DNA of 64,000 bases, taken from NCBI GenBank assembly GCA_003049485.1, contig PYST01000112.1, forward strand, positions 32,693 to 96,692, given 5' to 3'. Positions 10,429 to 19,353 of the stretch are shown here, in pieces (positions within the stretch are counted from its first letter, which is position 1; each line of letters opens with the position of its first letter). The stretch is from Ophioceras dolichostomum. Its lineage: Eukaryota; Ascomycota; Sordariomycetes; Magnaporthales; Ophioceraceae. The translations under genes were made by a program, and so were the position numbers. The notes below the pieces were generated by a model. It was not told the DNA's origin, made no database searches, and saw nothing but the letters and a program-made list of their open reading frames with translations.

Positions 10429-12978
10429 ATGTCCAGCTGTTTTGCACAGCTCTACTGCTGCGGCAGCCGGAGAGCCGACTTTGAGGACGAGGAACGACGG
10501 CCACTATTGCCGCAATACCACGACGATACCAGCATGCAGGCGGCGCTGCACAGCAAGGTCCACACATACCAGATGCTGAGAGCACTTGGCAGGGGATACA
10601 TACCATCCAACGAGCAGACCATCGTCAATCTGCGCACGCTACTCGCCTCGGGTCTGCTGAATCCCGACCGTTCGCAGAACGGACAGCTAAGCGAGTCCGG
10701 CCGCGCAGTTGTTCATTACGCCCGCAAGGTCCTTGGGGACTTCATCGAGCTCTTGCAGCACAAGAATGCCGGGGACCAGATCCAGGACTTCATTTGGTAC
10801 ATATCGCACGGCGTGGGCTTAACAGTCGATGTGGATGACATTGCCAAGCGCGCCTCGAAGGCTAGGTCGCGCGCGAACACCACCGCGGGTAATACTGTGC
10901 CCATTCCAAACCTCTTCAACAGCCCTGCCACCTCAACTCCAAGCAACTCCCCATATCTCTCTTCCTATCTCCGTCGCCCTCTAGCCGTACTTTCCGCGGC
11001 TCCCTCCCTCGTCTCTTCTGGGCGGCGGACTATGGCGGCGGTGCAAAATCGACAAGCATACTTACGCGCCAGACCTACAGCATACAGGAGCGTCCAGACC
11101 GTGGGGTCTCTGCTACTCACAAACCCAGATTTCCGCGTCTTCCTCTCAGACATAGCCACTGTCGGTCGGGAGGTGTTCAGCGACACGGCGCTGAAGCTGT
11201 CTACAGTGTCGAGGGAGGCGGCCGAGAGGCTCGAGCCGTCCCAGCAGGAGCGGGAATCTCTGCTGAGGAAGCATGAGGGTGAGGCTAGTGGGACCGCGAA
11301 CGGAGGCGGTAGCACTAAAGCCGCCAACGGGAAACAGCCTCAGCAATCCCAGCAGTCCCAACCTCCCACCGAACAGACCCTCGGCGAGGAGGTGACAGAG
11401 GTCGCGAACGTCCTCGCCGAGGGCGCAACCGAAGTCGCTGGCGAGGCGAAGCAAAGCCTGACAGACCACTTGCAAGGGGAGGAGAAAGAAGCGCTCTTCG
11501 ACCGGCTCAGGCGCGCCGTCGCCTCGCTGAGGAAGCGGCCAGACTACTCGGCCTCCGTGTCGACCATCTCGCTCCTCCTTCAGCGGTACGCGCTGGCCTA
11601 TTCGCACGCCGTGCAGGACACGGTGGAGGCGGCCACCGAGGACGTCCGCGTCGACGAGACGGGGTCCGCCATGAGCAAATTCTGGGCGCTGGTCCGGTCG
11701 TTCGGCGACGCGGCCGAGTGGGAGGCGCTGGAGGGCCAGTTCCGACAGGTGATGGAGCGTGGGCGGGCCGAGGACCAGGACTTCGATGAGATGGTGCGCC
11801 AGCTGGGCAGAGCCGTGCAAGAGATGTTGACCGAGCCTGAATTCTTCCACCATGCTGAGGAGAGGCTCGAGGAGCTACGTGATCAGTCGCGGAACTTGAC
11901 GTCCCGCTCGTCGCTGGAGGATGAGATTGACGCCTTCCTGGCCAAGCTCAAGTCTACGTTCCGGTCCGTTCTCAAGGATAACGACGTCGCTAGGCTCACG
12001 CAGACGCTGGTGAGGCTGGGACGGGTTGTAGCTCCGCCATCGCCGAGCATCGGCGGCGGAATAAGCTCCTTCGTCAACGCCGACCTGGCAGCGGATCTCA
12101 TCAACGTCTTCGTTCCCACGCTGCTACGGGCGGTGCGGTACGTGCCCATCCCGCGCCTGGAGATCTCGACGCCGGACGTCGATCTGCTGCTAGAGAACCT
12201 CATCCTCGAGCCCGGCAGCGAGGGCTTTCTGCCCAACAAACTGCGCGTCGAGACACGTAACGACCTCGAGGTGCGCCAGCAGGGCCGGTCGCGCACCACC
12301 TCCATCGTCGCCATCGAAGTCGACGGCCTCTCCCTCGCGGCCGAGGACGTCGGCTTCTGGATGCGCACGCGCGCCTGGCTCCCCTCGATCCTCACCTGCC
12401 TCGCCGGCCAAGACGAGGGCATCGCATCCCTCCGCCTGGGCGAGAACGGCGGCATCGACATCCGCGTCGAAGTCGAGGTGGGCCGCGACGCGCTCGACCA
12501 GCTCCTCGCGCTGCGGTCCGTCTCCGCCGCCGTGCGCGGGCTGGACTACACGGTGCGCAAGAGCCGCATCGCCTGCTGCGCGTGGCTGTTCAAGCCGTTC
12601 TTCAAGCCGATTCTGCGGCTCGCGCTCGAGCGCAGCGTCGAGGCCGCGGTGGCGGACGCGGTGGTGGCCGCGAACCGCGAGCTGCTGTTCGCGAGGGAGC
12701 GGCTGAGGGCCACGCGGGTGGCGGCGCCGGCAGACTGGGTCACGTTCGTGAGGGCCGTGGCGGCGCGGTTCGTGCCGGAGCCTGACCCGGATCTGCAGGC
12801 CAGGGTAGGGATCGTGGAGGGGGATGGCGTGTTCAAGGGGGTGTATGCGCCGGGGAGTCTGGTGAAGATTTGGAACGAGGAGGCTGCGAGGGCGGGGGAT
12901 CGAATCAGGGAGTATGAGAGGGACGGGTGGCGGAATGGCATTTTTGACGTGCAGACTGTGCCTGCTATGGAACGCTGA
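10429..12978 (+). CDS. HAM1-like protein (HAM1 N- and C-terminal domains)
   Basis: Uninterrupted 849-residue frame with no introns. The N-terminal half carries the motif region DFIWYISHGVGLTVDVDD around residues 120-140, and the C-terminal third has beta-rich, repeating lipid-binding-like segments (VFVPTLLRAVRYVPIPRLEIST near 570-585). This is the architecture of the fungal HAM1-like family (formerly DUF4449 with an associated N-terminal domain), sometimes annotated as related to BPI-like lipid-binding folds. The middle (about 290-330) is low-complexity, with Gln/Ser and Ala/Gly-rich spacers. The molecular role of the family is not firmly known; a link to membranes or hyphal fusion is suggested only by the family name. 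The 3' half is very GC-rich, which creates long false antisense ORFs. Confidence 0.85.
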   Translation: MSSCFAQLYCCGSRRADFEDEERRPLLPQYHDDTSMQAALHSKVHTYQMLRALGRGYIPSNEQTIVNLRTLLASGLLNPDRSQNGQLSESGRAVVHYARKVLGDFIELLQHKNAGDQIQDFIWYISHGVGLTVDVDDIAKRASKARSRANTTAGNTVPIPNLFNSPATSTPSNSPYLSSYLRRPLAVLSAAPSLVSSGRRTMAAVQNRQAYLRARPTAYRSVQTVGSLLLTNPDFRVFLSDIATVGREVFSDTALKLSTVSREAAERLEPSQQERESLLRKHEGEASGTANGGGSTKAANGKQPQQSQQSQPPTEQTLGEEVTEVANVLAEGATEVAGEAKQSLTDHLQGEEKEALFDRLRRAVASLRKRPDYSASVSTISLLLQRYALAYSHAVQDTVEAATEDVRVDETGSAMSKFWALVRSFGDAAEWEALEGQFRQVMERGRAEDQDFDEMVRQLGRAVQEMLTEPEFFHHAEERLEELRDQSRNLTSRSSLEDEIDAFLAKLKSTFRSVLKDNDVARLTQTLVRLGRVVAPPSPSIGGGISSFVNADLAADLINVFVPTLLRAVRYVPIPRLEISTPDVDLLLENLILEPGSEGFLPNKLRVETRNDLEVRQQGRSRTTSIVAIEVDGLSLAAEDVGFWMRTRAWLPSILTCLAGQDEGIASLRLGENGGIDIRVEVEVGRDALDQLLALRSVSAAVRGLDYTVRKSRIACCAWLFKPFFKPILRLALERSVEAAVADAVVAANRELLFARERLRATRVAAPADWVTFVRAVAARFVPEPDPDLQARVGIVEGDGVFKGVYAPGSLVKIWNEEAARAGDRIREYERDGWRNGIFDVQTVPAMER

Positions 12979-13429
12979 GGACAAAAGTGCTTGGGGGATC
13001 ATCAGAACTTAGGTTTTGTATGACTATCTCCTGCACTGTACGAAATCATGGGCGTGAAAAATTGTCTTTGCAGCATCCTATTTTCGTAAGGAAGCAGCAA
13101 ATACCTAGCTCGGCCCTGTTTTCGACATCATCGATGCTCCCCCTCCAACCGATTCCGCCATACCTAGGTTGAGATTTCCGGTCACAGGGCTACGGTCTAC
13201 TGCGCTGAGATATATCTCGTCGGGTATCAACCTCGCGTTCACGCTATTAACAGCATTTTAAAAATTTGTTATTTCTAAATTCGAACCCGAAATTTTATTT
13301 CAATATTTGTATTAATTTTTTATTTTCCTTTATACCATATAATAATCCACGTTACGCATTTCCGTACATTATTCCAGTCGTAGTGCCTTCAATCGGAACT
13401 CGTCGTATCCTCCGAATGTTGTCAATCGC
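12979..13429. other. Intergenic with AT-rich block
   Basis: The 3' flank of the HAM1-like gene. Positions 13250-13345 are strikingly AT-rich compared with the GC-rich surroundings. A 40-base sequence near 13056-13098 recurs at 18445-18486. No gene is seen. Confidence 0.5.
13056..13098 (+). repeat. Direct repeat copy 1 (partner 18445-18486)
   Basis: About 40 bases sharing the core TTGCAG-ATCCTATTTT-GTAA-GAAGCA with 18445-18486, same orientation, roughly 80% identical by eye. The pair brackets the decayed accessory block. Confidence 0.6.
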
Positions 13430-13645
13430 TGACGACATGAAGGGCGAAACCCGTAGCCATCGACGTGGACACAGGAGGGCGCAGAAGCGTGAGGAGCGTC
13501 AAGTGAAGCCGAGGCTTAGGCCACGGCGGAACGCGAGAAGCAGCATGCCGAGAAACATGAAGCAATCGCGCAAAGCTGCACAGGCAGAGGCTGGGGCACG
13601 TGAGAGTGCCATCGCTGTTGTGAAAGCGAAAAGGGCAGAGCAGGG
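13430..13645 (+). pseudogene. Possible decayed coiled-coil coding fragment
   Basis: Charged, helix-like peptides appear in two frames, for example AEREKQHAEKHEAIAQ. They resemble in composition the KQHEAEAAQRKAE segment near 19020. The MITE-like repeat starts immediately downstream at 13646. No complete frame can be drawn. The long ORF covering this stretch begins in AT-rich sequence and is probably not a gene. Weak call. Confidence 0.25.
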
Positions 13646-13785
13646 ACTGCAATGTATTGTATTGTTATGTGTTTTGTACTGTATCTAGTACGGCGTTACC
13701 TGCCGTGTACGGTATACTACCGCGTATTGTATAAAGCACAGGCGAATGTGTGGGAAATACAGTACAAAGGACAATACATTACGTT
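13646..13785 (+). mobile_element. MITE-like repeat, copy 1
   Basis: About 140 bases that reappear in reverse orientation at 18614-18755. Shared blocks include CTGCAATGTATTGTATTGT at one end, CGGCGTTACCTGC and GTGTACGGTATACTAC in the middle, and ACAAAGGACAATACATTAC at the other end. The ends are mutually inverted, as in terminal inverted repeats. No coding capacity, so I infer a non-autonomous DNA element. The 3' tip of this copy is divergent or truncated. Confidence 0.7.
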
Positions 13786-14036
13786 ACCTGGGGGTGGTCG
13801 ATACGAAGCCTCGCGAAAGTAAACCATCAGCCGTTCCTCCATCCTTAATGTCTCTTCAAAGGATCCGGTTCAGCCGGAATGGCCCTTGTCTTCAGCCGTC
13901 GATTGACGTCTCTGAGCAGCTCGGCATCAAACTTGACGTTGTCGTAGATGCATTCGGCCTCCGATTCGAAAGGACATTTGTAGTGGCCGTGCGCGTCGAG
14001 AACCGGAGATGTGTCACGCAGACGTTAGCAGTTGCC

Positions 14037-14503
14037 TTAGAGCACATCCTCATCCTCATCCTCGCCCGAATCATCTTCATCATCCGGCTCGTGAGTTGAC
14101 TCGTCATCCAAGCTCACCACGCTGGCACCGGGAGCCAGGTTCTGGGGCGGCTGGTTGAAGGCAGATGCAATGGAGGCCGCGAGAAGAGGGTTGGCGGGCC
14201 GTATCACCGCTGACTGACGCGACTTCCCCACACCGGAGCCCCACACCGGAGCGGTTGCGTTGCGGCTGTGTACGAGCGTGAAGGGCCACGTTGGCGCGGC
14301 CATTGGGGGGAATCGGCCGCCGCCCGGCCAAGTCTACCCTGCGTGGTCTCGGGGCAGACGGGATGCCGCTGAAGTTTGCATTGGGCTGACCTGGCTTCGG
14401 CGACGTGCGGCGATGCAGGCATCCGGAGCGACGAGGCTGGGCGCTCGGAGGCAGCGCGTGGGGGTCATCAAGATCATCAAAACCATCAAAATCATCAAAA
14501 CCA
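14037..14503 (-). pseudogene. Possible out-of-frame 3' remnant of the SUMO-motif gene
   Basis: Downstream of the stop of the small gene at 14504-15125, coding-like sequence continues on the minus strand in other frames. First comes an Asp/Phe/Gly-rich repeat, then a Pro/Arg-rich segment, and finally a tail ending in a highly acidic stretch (SLDDESTHEPDDEDDSGED, stop at 14037). One T fewer at 14506-14510 would join the gene to the repeat frame; a further shift is needed to reach the acidic tail. It may be a lost longer C-terminus or unresolved exons. Confidence 0.3.
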
Positions 14504-14545
14504 TCAAAAATCATCAAAATCATCAAAATCATCAAGATCATCAGA
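14462..14545 (+). repeat. ATCAAA/ATCAAG-type microsatellite
   Basis: About a dozen imperfect copies of a six- to nine-base unit built on ATCAAA, ATCAAG and ACCATCAAA. On the minus strand it reads as repeating Asp-Asp-Phe-Asp-Gly-Phe codons and forms the end of the small gene at 14504-15125. Length changes here directly change that protein's C-terminus. Confidence 0.85.
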
Positions 14546-15125
14546 GACGTGATCGTTCGTAGCCTGAGTCTTGAAATCAATTAGTGGACCGATCCTGTTA
14601 TTGCTCAACTTGCGCGACTGCACCCTACTATGTACTCACCTGATTCGGACCGTCTGGACCACCTGGACCATCTGGACCATCAGGGACGCCATGATTTCTA
14701 GCCTGGTGAGTCTTGAAATCAGTTAGCAAACACATCCCGTTACTGGTTAACTTGCGCGATTGGCACCCTAGGTACCTACCTAGGTAGGTAGATAGGTAGG
14801 TAGGTAAGTTACTTACCCGATCCTGAGGATCATTGCTGGTGGTCAGATCGATCAGACCGGTGGCCTGCTGGACTTGCGGAACCGAGCTTTCAGTCTTGAG
14901 GTGGGAAGCACCGGGACGCTCATGCTTCACCTCCTCATCTCCAGCCTCGCACTTGACCTCTCGCTTCTCTGTCTTGAACATGCGAGAAACCCTGTCATTG
15001 ACTTGGGCGTCGATGTGGGCCGAAATGGCTCGTGCGATACCCTGGGCGAAGTCTTGTTGGATGCCCCTGGGCATTTCATCGTCGTCAGGAAGTCCAGTGA
15101 GGTCAATGACCTCAGGGCCTACCAT
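14504..15125 (-). CDS. Small protein with two SIM-like motifs and three SUMO-acceptor consensus sites
   Basis: Three exons on the minus strand: 15125-14817, 14711-14640 and 14569-14504, with GTAAGT and GTGAGT donors, TTTCAAG acceptors and all phase 0, giving 148 residues. An in-frame ATG at 15176 would give 165. Residues 6-10 (VIDLT) and 91-95 (LIDLT) match SUMO-interacting motifs. Residues 57-60, 66-69 and 76-79 (VKCE, VKHE, LKTE) match the SUMO acceptor consensus psi-K-x-E. Exon 2 is collagen-like (PDGPDGPGGPDG). Exons 2 and 3, with their upstream introns, are clearly duplicates of each other. The last exon ends in a DDF repeat. No known family recognised. A role in SUMO-dependent nuclear assembly is inference from motifs only. 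Confidence 0.5.
14566..14770 (-). repeat. Tandem intron-plus-exon duplication
   Basis: The segments 14566-14626 and 14699-14770 are diverged copies, offset by about 135 bases. Each holds, on the minus strand, CGCAAGTT...AACAGGAT or AACGGGAT, a pyrimidine-poor CTAA branch site, TTTCAAG acceptor and an exon starting ACTCA. They provide exons 2 and 3 of the small SUMO-motif gene. Confidence 0.7.
14768..14808 (+). repeat. GGTA tetranucleotide repeat within an intron
   Basis: CCTAGGTACCTACC followed by repeated AGGTAGGT units, next to the donor of exon 1 of the small minus-strand gene. Similar CCTAGGTACC words occur in other intergenic parts of the window. Confidence 0.8.
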
Positions 15126-15207
15126 CTTAGAGACTTGAGACCTATCCATCATCGTCAGGAAGGCCAGTGAGGTCAATGACCTCAGGGCCTGCCATCTTAG
15201 ATTCCTG
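15079..15207 (-). repeat. 70-base tandem duplication carrying the start of the SUMO-motif gene
   Basis: Two nearly identical 55-60-base blocks offset by exactly 70 bases: one ATG at 15125 and one at 15195, each followed by codons for GPEVIDLTGLPDDD. Since 70 is not a multiple of three, the upstream copy ends in a stop after 17 codons, while only the downstream copy is in frame with the gene. Confidence 0.85.
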
Positions 15208-16356
15208 TTGACGGAGGACCAGGACGTGACTGCGCTTGGCTATTGAGAGAGGAGCAGGACGCGATTGTGTTTGGGGATTGACGAAGGGACTGCGCTGGTG
15301 TCGAATGCCCAAGGATGATCGGGCGATGAGCGCTTGTCGGGAGAGGATGAGGGAGGGGAAAATCTGTGACGCAATTCATCAGCAGGGAAGCACACCGAAT
15401 GGGAAGGCATATAGCAAAAAAATTTGAAAAATGAGAAGGAAAGGAGATGAATACAAATGAGAAGGAACATCGCGAGAAGGTGCGCCGAGCGCGATCGCAT
15501 TCCAAAAATAACGCAGGAGCACACAGCACCATCCGAAGAATCAGGAAGTATCCAGAGGCAAGAGCGCTTCAAAAGACAGGAACCGATGAAGAAAAAAAAC
15601 GGCCAGACGAAGCCAGACAGGCGACAGGTTAATGGAAGGAGGCATAAGGGAAGGAGAAAGACGGATGACTTACTTGTAACTAACGTCATGCCCATCTTCG
15701 CTGCGTACCAACCTAATGGTATCTCCTGGCAACTACTCGGGTGATAGTAGGCAGTTTTTGGTCATGCCCAGGACCAAATGAACACAGTCGCACACACTGG
15801 TATGCAAATGGGTTGAGGAACGAGATGCGGACAAATGCATTTTATTAAAATAATTTCTATGTCGGTATTTGCAGGGAGAATCCGCCCACTAAAGGGAGTG
15901 CCAGTCGAATGCTTGTGATGCCCGGCACGCTGGCAATAGTCACCCACCCAATGCTCGTGTCAATATTCCCGGGTTGGCCGGAGAGGAAGAGCCAGGTATG
16001 CTTCTGGCAACGGGACACGGAAGAAGTTGGATTGTGGGCTTCTCAGCCAGCCAGTCACTCAGCGTCGAATCATTCAGAGCCAGGCTGTGGGACGCCGTCT
16101 TGCCGTGACAACTTATTGGTTATCACTGTTGTTAACCCCAAGATTGCTGGTTGATGCCGGGTAGAAGCTGTGAGGAAAGCAACAGCGATTGATTAGATAT
16201 TGGACTTTACCAAACGGGAATGAAATGGGAAAAGGTACCTACTGCGCTGTTTGACGAGGCCTCCTGTTTGACCGCCATCCGGGAGCGGAAGTAGTTTCGC
16301 ATCGACGTCACTGGCGTCACTAAGGATCACCGCTCTTTTATCCCGCCTTCGTTGCC
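15208..16356. other. No supported gene
   Basis: 15240-15700 is purine-rich on the plus strand, so pyrimidine-rich on the minus strand, as expected for a leader of the minus-strand gene starting at 15125. The rest is unremarkable. The minus-strand 151-residue frame at 15240-15695 is Leu/Ser/Phe/Cys-rich in the manner of translated pyrimidine tracts and is not supported. Confidence 0.4.
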
Positions 16357-18355
16357 TTACTCCCACGTCGGCAGCTCAATATCCTCCTCGTCGTTGTCCT
16401 CTTCCTGCACATCATCCTGCACTGGCTGCGTCACCGCTGCCTTCGTCGCCGCTCCCCGACCCCTCTTACCAGCCGCTGGTGTCGTCTTCGCCTGCGCTGC
16501 CGCTGGAGTCGTTGACTTCTTCGCAGACTACCTCGCCGTCGCTCCCGCCGTCTCCTGCACCGCCTCCTTGACCTCACGCAGCTCCTTCTGGAGCTCCTTG
16601 ACCGTTGTATCCAGCGCGGCCACGCTCGCCTTCGTCTCCTCGTGGTCCTTTTGCACCTCCTCGAGCTGCTCCTTCGTGGCCATGGCTTTCTTAGCCTGGT
16701 CCCAGGTGGCCTTGAGGCTCATTGTCACCGCTGACTTGGTGGCTAACTTCTTCCATGCGCTCTCCGTGGCCTTGACGTGGGCGTCCAGGTCCTCCTTGGT
16801 GGCGATCTTGGTTTCGAAGTCCTTATAGGTACTGGCGATGGCAGCTATCGCCAGTGGGCCCGCCGCTGGTCTGAAACCGAGATTCGTGCCTGTTCCGTGG
16901 CTCTTATGCAGCCGAAGCAGGTCGACACGATCAATCGCAATCAGATTGGCGACGATCGAAGGGTTTACTTGGCCCTCCCTGTTGAAGAACACCGCGCCTG
17001 CTAGTATGGCGGCATGCTTAGGCAGAGCCACTTCCTCGGCACTCTTGCCCGCCTCCATGTCTTTTTTTGGCGGCCTGCACCTTCGTCTTTAGCCGGCGCA
17101 CGTATGAGTTCTGCGATACTCTCTCGACGCTTTTACCCTCGTCGAAACACAACGCAAGCTCCTTGATAGTTTCATCCCTGAGCTCCGACTCCGGCATCTC
17201 GCGCTTGACCCGTTCGGTAGCCGATTCCAGCGTCAGCAGGCCAGTTTCCTGCTCTGCAAGCTCTGCTACCTCGGAGATCTTCCGCTTCTTATTCCCGGCT
17301 GGCGTCATTAGCGTCTTCGTCTTCGCCGCGCTCTGACTAACGCTGGCCGCGTTCTGGGTGACCACTTGGCTATCGTCCGGGGCGTCTGCCATCTCGAGGT
17401 CCTCCTCTCCGACACCCGGGCTGGCCAGCTCCCGAATTACCTTTTTCGCTTTGGCTGCGCGGTTGATTGAATAGGTGAGCCGGGGGCTTGGTCCTTTTGC
17501 TGCGTGTCTAGGGTGACCTCCTGCGCGGCCTCCTCGGCGTTAAGCGTAACTGGCTGCTGGTTTTCCTTCTCCGCCTGCACAGGGGTTGGCGATCCCAGGG
17601 CCGACACGTCCGTCCGTCCGTCACCTTTCCGCCCCTGCGCTACGGGTGTGCCGAAAAGCTTAGCCCGGCGCCGGTCCTGGATCTCTTGCGTACTTGGGTG
17701 GCGCCGAGTGACCTTCTTACTGCTAAACCTGTCCGCTGAAATGGCTGTTTTGGCGACCAGATCGGCGTGCTTGGCTTTCCAGTTTACCCCACATTATCGT
17801 CCGCCGACCGCATGTGCCCCGCCTCGGGGTGCTTTAGGTTTCTGAAGGCTTGGAATTCCAGCTGCAAGTCGAATGGCGAGCATCGCCAATCCTAATGCTA
17901 GCTGTCCTCTAGGTCCGGGTTGCCGTAAGTGGTTTGGTAGCGAAGCTGCCGATCTAAGGACGAACTTGTAATTCTGCAGAGCTTGATTGATAGCTGATAC
18001 TAGCGACCTGACCGGCATTTGTACGCCTTTTACAAGCTTTATTAGATCCGCCACTGACGTCCAGTGGCCGGCGCCACAGCATTGGTTCTCTGCTGTCCCT
18101 CTGCCAAGTCGTGACCCACTTTTTGTAGTCCAAGGCCTGCTGGGATTCAGTTTTGCCGGGCACCGCCTTCGGGTCCTTCCAGGTGCCGCCTGGAATCGTG
18201 TTGCCCTTGGCCCATTTGTCGTCGAGAGCTTTGAGCACGTCGAAGACTTCCGGCAGATCCGCCGCGACATTGGTGCCAAACAGAACCGAGAACAGGGCAA
18301 AGTATACCACCAGGCGCTTCGAGAGTCTCGGGGGGAAAGTAGTAAGTATTGCCAT
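16357..18355 (-). pseudogene. Decayed coiled-coil protein gene (~650 codons, several frameshifts)
   Basis: A long minus-strand coding remnant. It opens at ATG 18355 with a hydrophobic signal- or anchor-like N-terminus (VVYFALFSVLFGTNVAADL). Near 18080 the frame shifts to a segment with HWTSVADLIKLVKGVQMP. A TAA at 17794-17796 interrupts it, after which a polar Gln/Glu/Pro-rich part runs to about 17470. Another shift leads into KKVIRELASPGVGEEDLEMAD and KRKISEVAELAEQETG. A shift at the A7 run 17054-17060 leads into a coiled coil (KEQLEEVQKDHEETKASV). A TAG at 16528-16530 then precedes an acidic tail ending at 16357. The peptides on each side of every break read well, so I infer a single former gene. 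It contains a VKRE psi-K-x-E site. No family recognised. Confidence 0.55.
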
Positions 18356-18444
18356 TGTTGGCTGTCACTTGGGCAACCTAAGAGCGCAAGCTAGCTCGTT
18401 CCGCGATCGCGATTGAGCTCGACGCGCACAGGGAGATGAGAGAT

Positions 18445-18486
18445 GAGAATTGTCATTGCAGAATCCTATTTTTGTAATGAAGCAAC
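18445..18486 (+). repeat. Direct repeat copy 2 (partner 13056-13098)
   Basis: Same orientation as copy 1. Immediately downstream a shorter echo (CGTAACGAAGCAAC after GTAATGAAGCAAC) suggests a local 20-base duplication. Confidence 0.6.
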
Positions 18487-18613
18487 ATTCTCGTAACGAA
18501 GCAACAGGCGATCCGGTCAAGGACACCACCCCAAGAATACGACGGATGCAAGCTCACGTTCGAAGTCCCCTACCGCGGTGAGGCCCCGGACGAGTCAGTG
18601 CACACTGACAGAG

Positions 18614-18755
18614 CTTGCAATGTACTGTAATGTATTGTCCTTTGTATTGTATTTCTGACCTACTCTCGTGTACTTTACGCAGTAGTATACCGTACACTGC
18701 AGGTAACGCCGTACCCGATACAATACAATACCCATTACAATACAATACATTGCAG
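18614..18755 (-). mobile_element. MITE-like repeat, copy 2 (inverted relative to copy 1)
   Basis: A 142-base element whose ends are inverted versions of each other: CTTGCAATGTACTGTAATGT at the left, and ATACAATACATTGCAG at the right. The reverse complement aligns along its length with 13646-13785. It appears to sit within or beside decayed coding sequence: peptide-like frames end just before it and resume after it near 18780. No coding capacity. Target-site duplication is unclear. Confidence 0.75.
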
Positions 18756-18779
18756 TCCCTAGTTGCAGCGACAATCGTC

Positions 18780-19353
18780 CCCGGACGAGGTGTCGGACCG
18801 GCTGGTTCGCGCAGACCGTTGGCCAGGCGGCTACGGTCACATCCATATTGCAAGACGTCCCGAAGGAGCTGGCGAAGTATCGTAAAAGTCAAGGCTTGAA
18901 ATAATTATACCTACTCGGCAGGTTTTCGGCGAAGTTTTCAGCGAGACCGCCAGTAACCTCGCAGAGGCAGAGAAGTCCCGATAGAAGGAGGCTTACACCA
19001 AGGCTAAAGTCCGACGACGGAAGCAGCACGAAGCGGAGGCCGCACAGCGTAAAGCCGAGTGCGACAGAGTCGCGGTCCGTTGTAGGCACCCTTTCGGGTA
19101 GCTTTGGCATTGCAGACGGGCGCCCGGTGAAGCCAGAAAAGCAAGACGTCAAGTGCGAGGATGATCAGTCCAAGGTCGACGACGCTGTTCGGAATGTCGA
19201 GCGAAACGAAACGGCTTCTTCCATTAAGCCTGAGAGCTCGGCCTCCGAGGCGGACTTTTCGGGCTTTGAGTCTGGAGGAGGCCATGTGCTTCTCCCGCCG
19301 ATGAGGCTCTCGACGACCCGACGACGGCACCTGCGTCGTGGGGCTCGGCGCTG
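18780..19353 (+). pseudogene. Decayed gene with coiled coil and SUMO-acceptor-type motifs
   Basis: Plus-strand coding-like fragments in shifting frames: VTSILQDVPKELAKYRKSQGL, then FGEVFSETASNLAEAEKSR, a stop, KAKVRRRKQHEAEAAQRKAE, and an open segment ending at 19353 with VKPE, VKCE and IKPE psi-K-x-E sites. The PEKQDVKCEDD piece resembles TEKREVKCEAGDE in the small gene at 14504-15125, which suggests a related protein on the opposite strand. Stops and shifts make it non-functional as read. Confidence 0.4.

Noticed and set aside
11146..13002. Minus-strand ORFs of 192-270 residues under the HAM1-like gene
   Set aside because: Antisense frames caused by high third-position GC; the plus-strand protein has clear family motifs.
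13278..13292. tRNA T-arm-like sequence (TTCGAACCCGA)
   Set aside because: No matching acceptor, D- or anticodon arms in the AT-rich surroundings.
13266..13688. 140-residue plus-strand ORF
   Set aside because: Starts in AT-rich sequence with a Phe/Asn/Ile-rich N-terminus and runs into the MITE-like repeat; at most a decayed fragment is real.
15240..15695. 151-residue minus-strand ORF
   Set aside because: Translated pyrimidine tract (Leu/Ser/Phe/Cys); more likely the leader of the small SUMO-motif gene.
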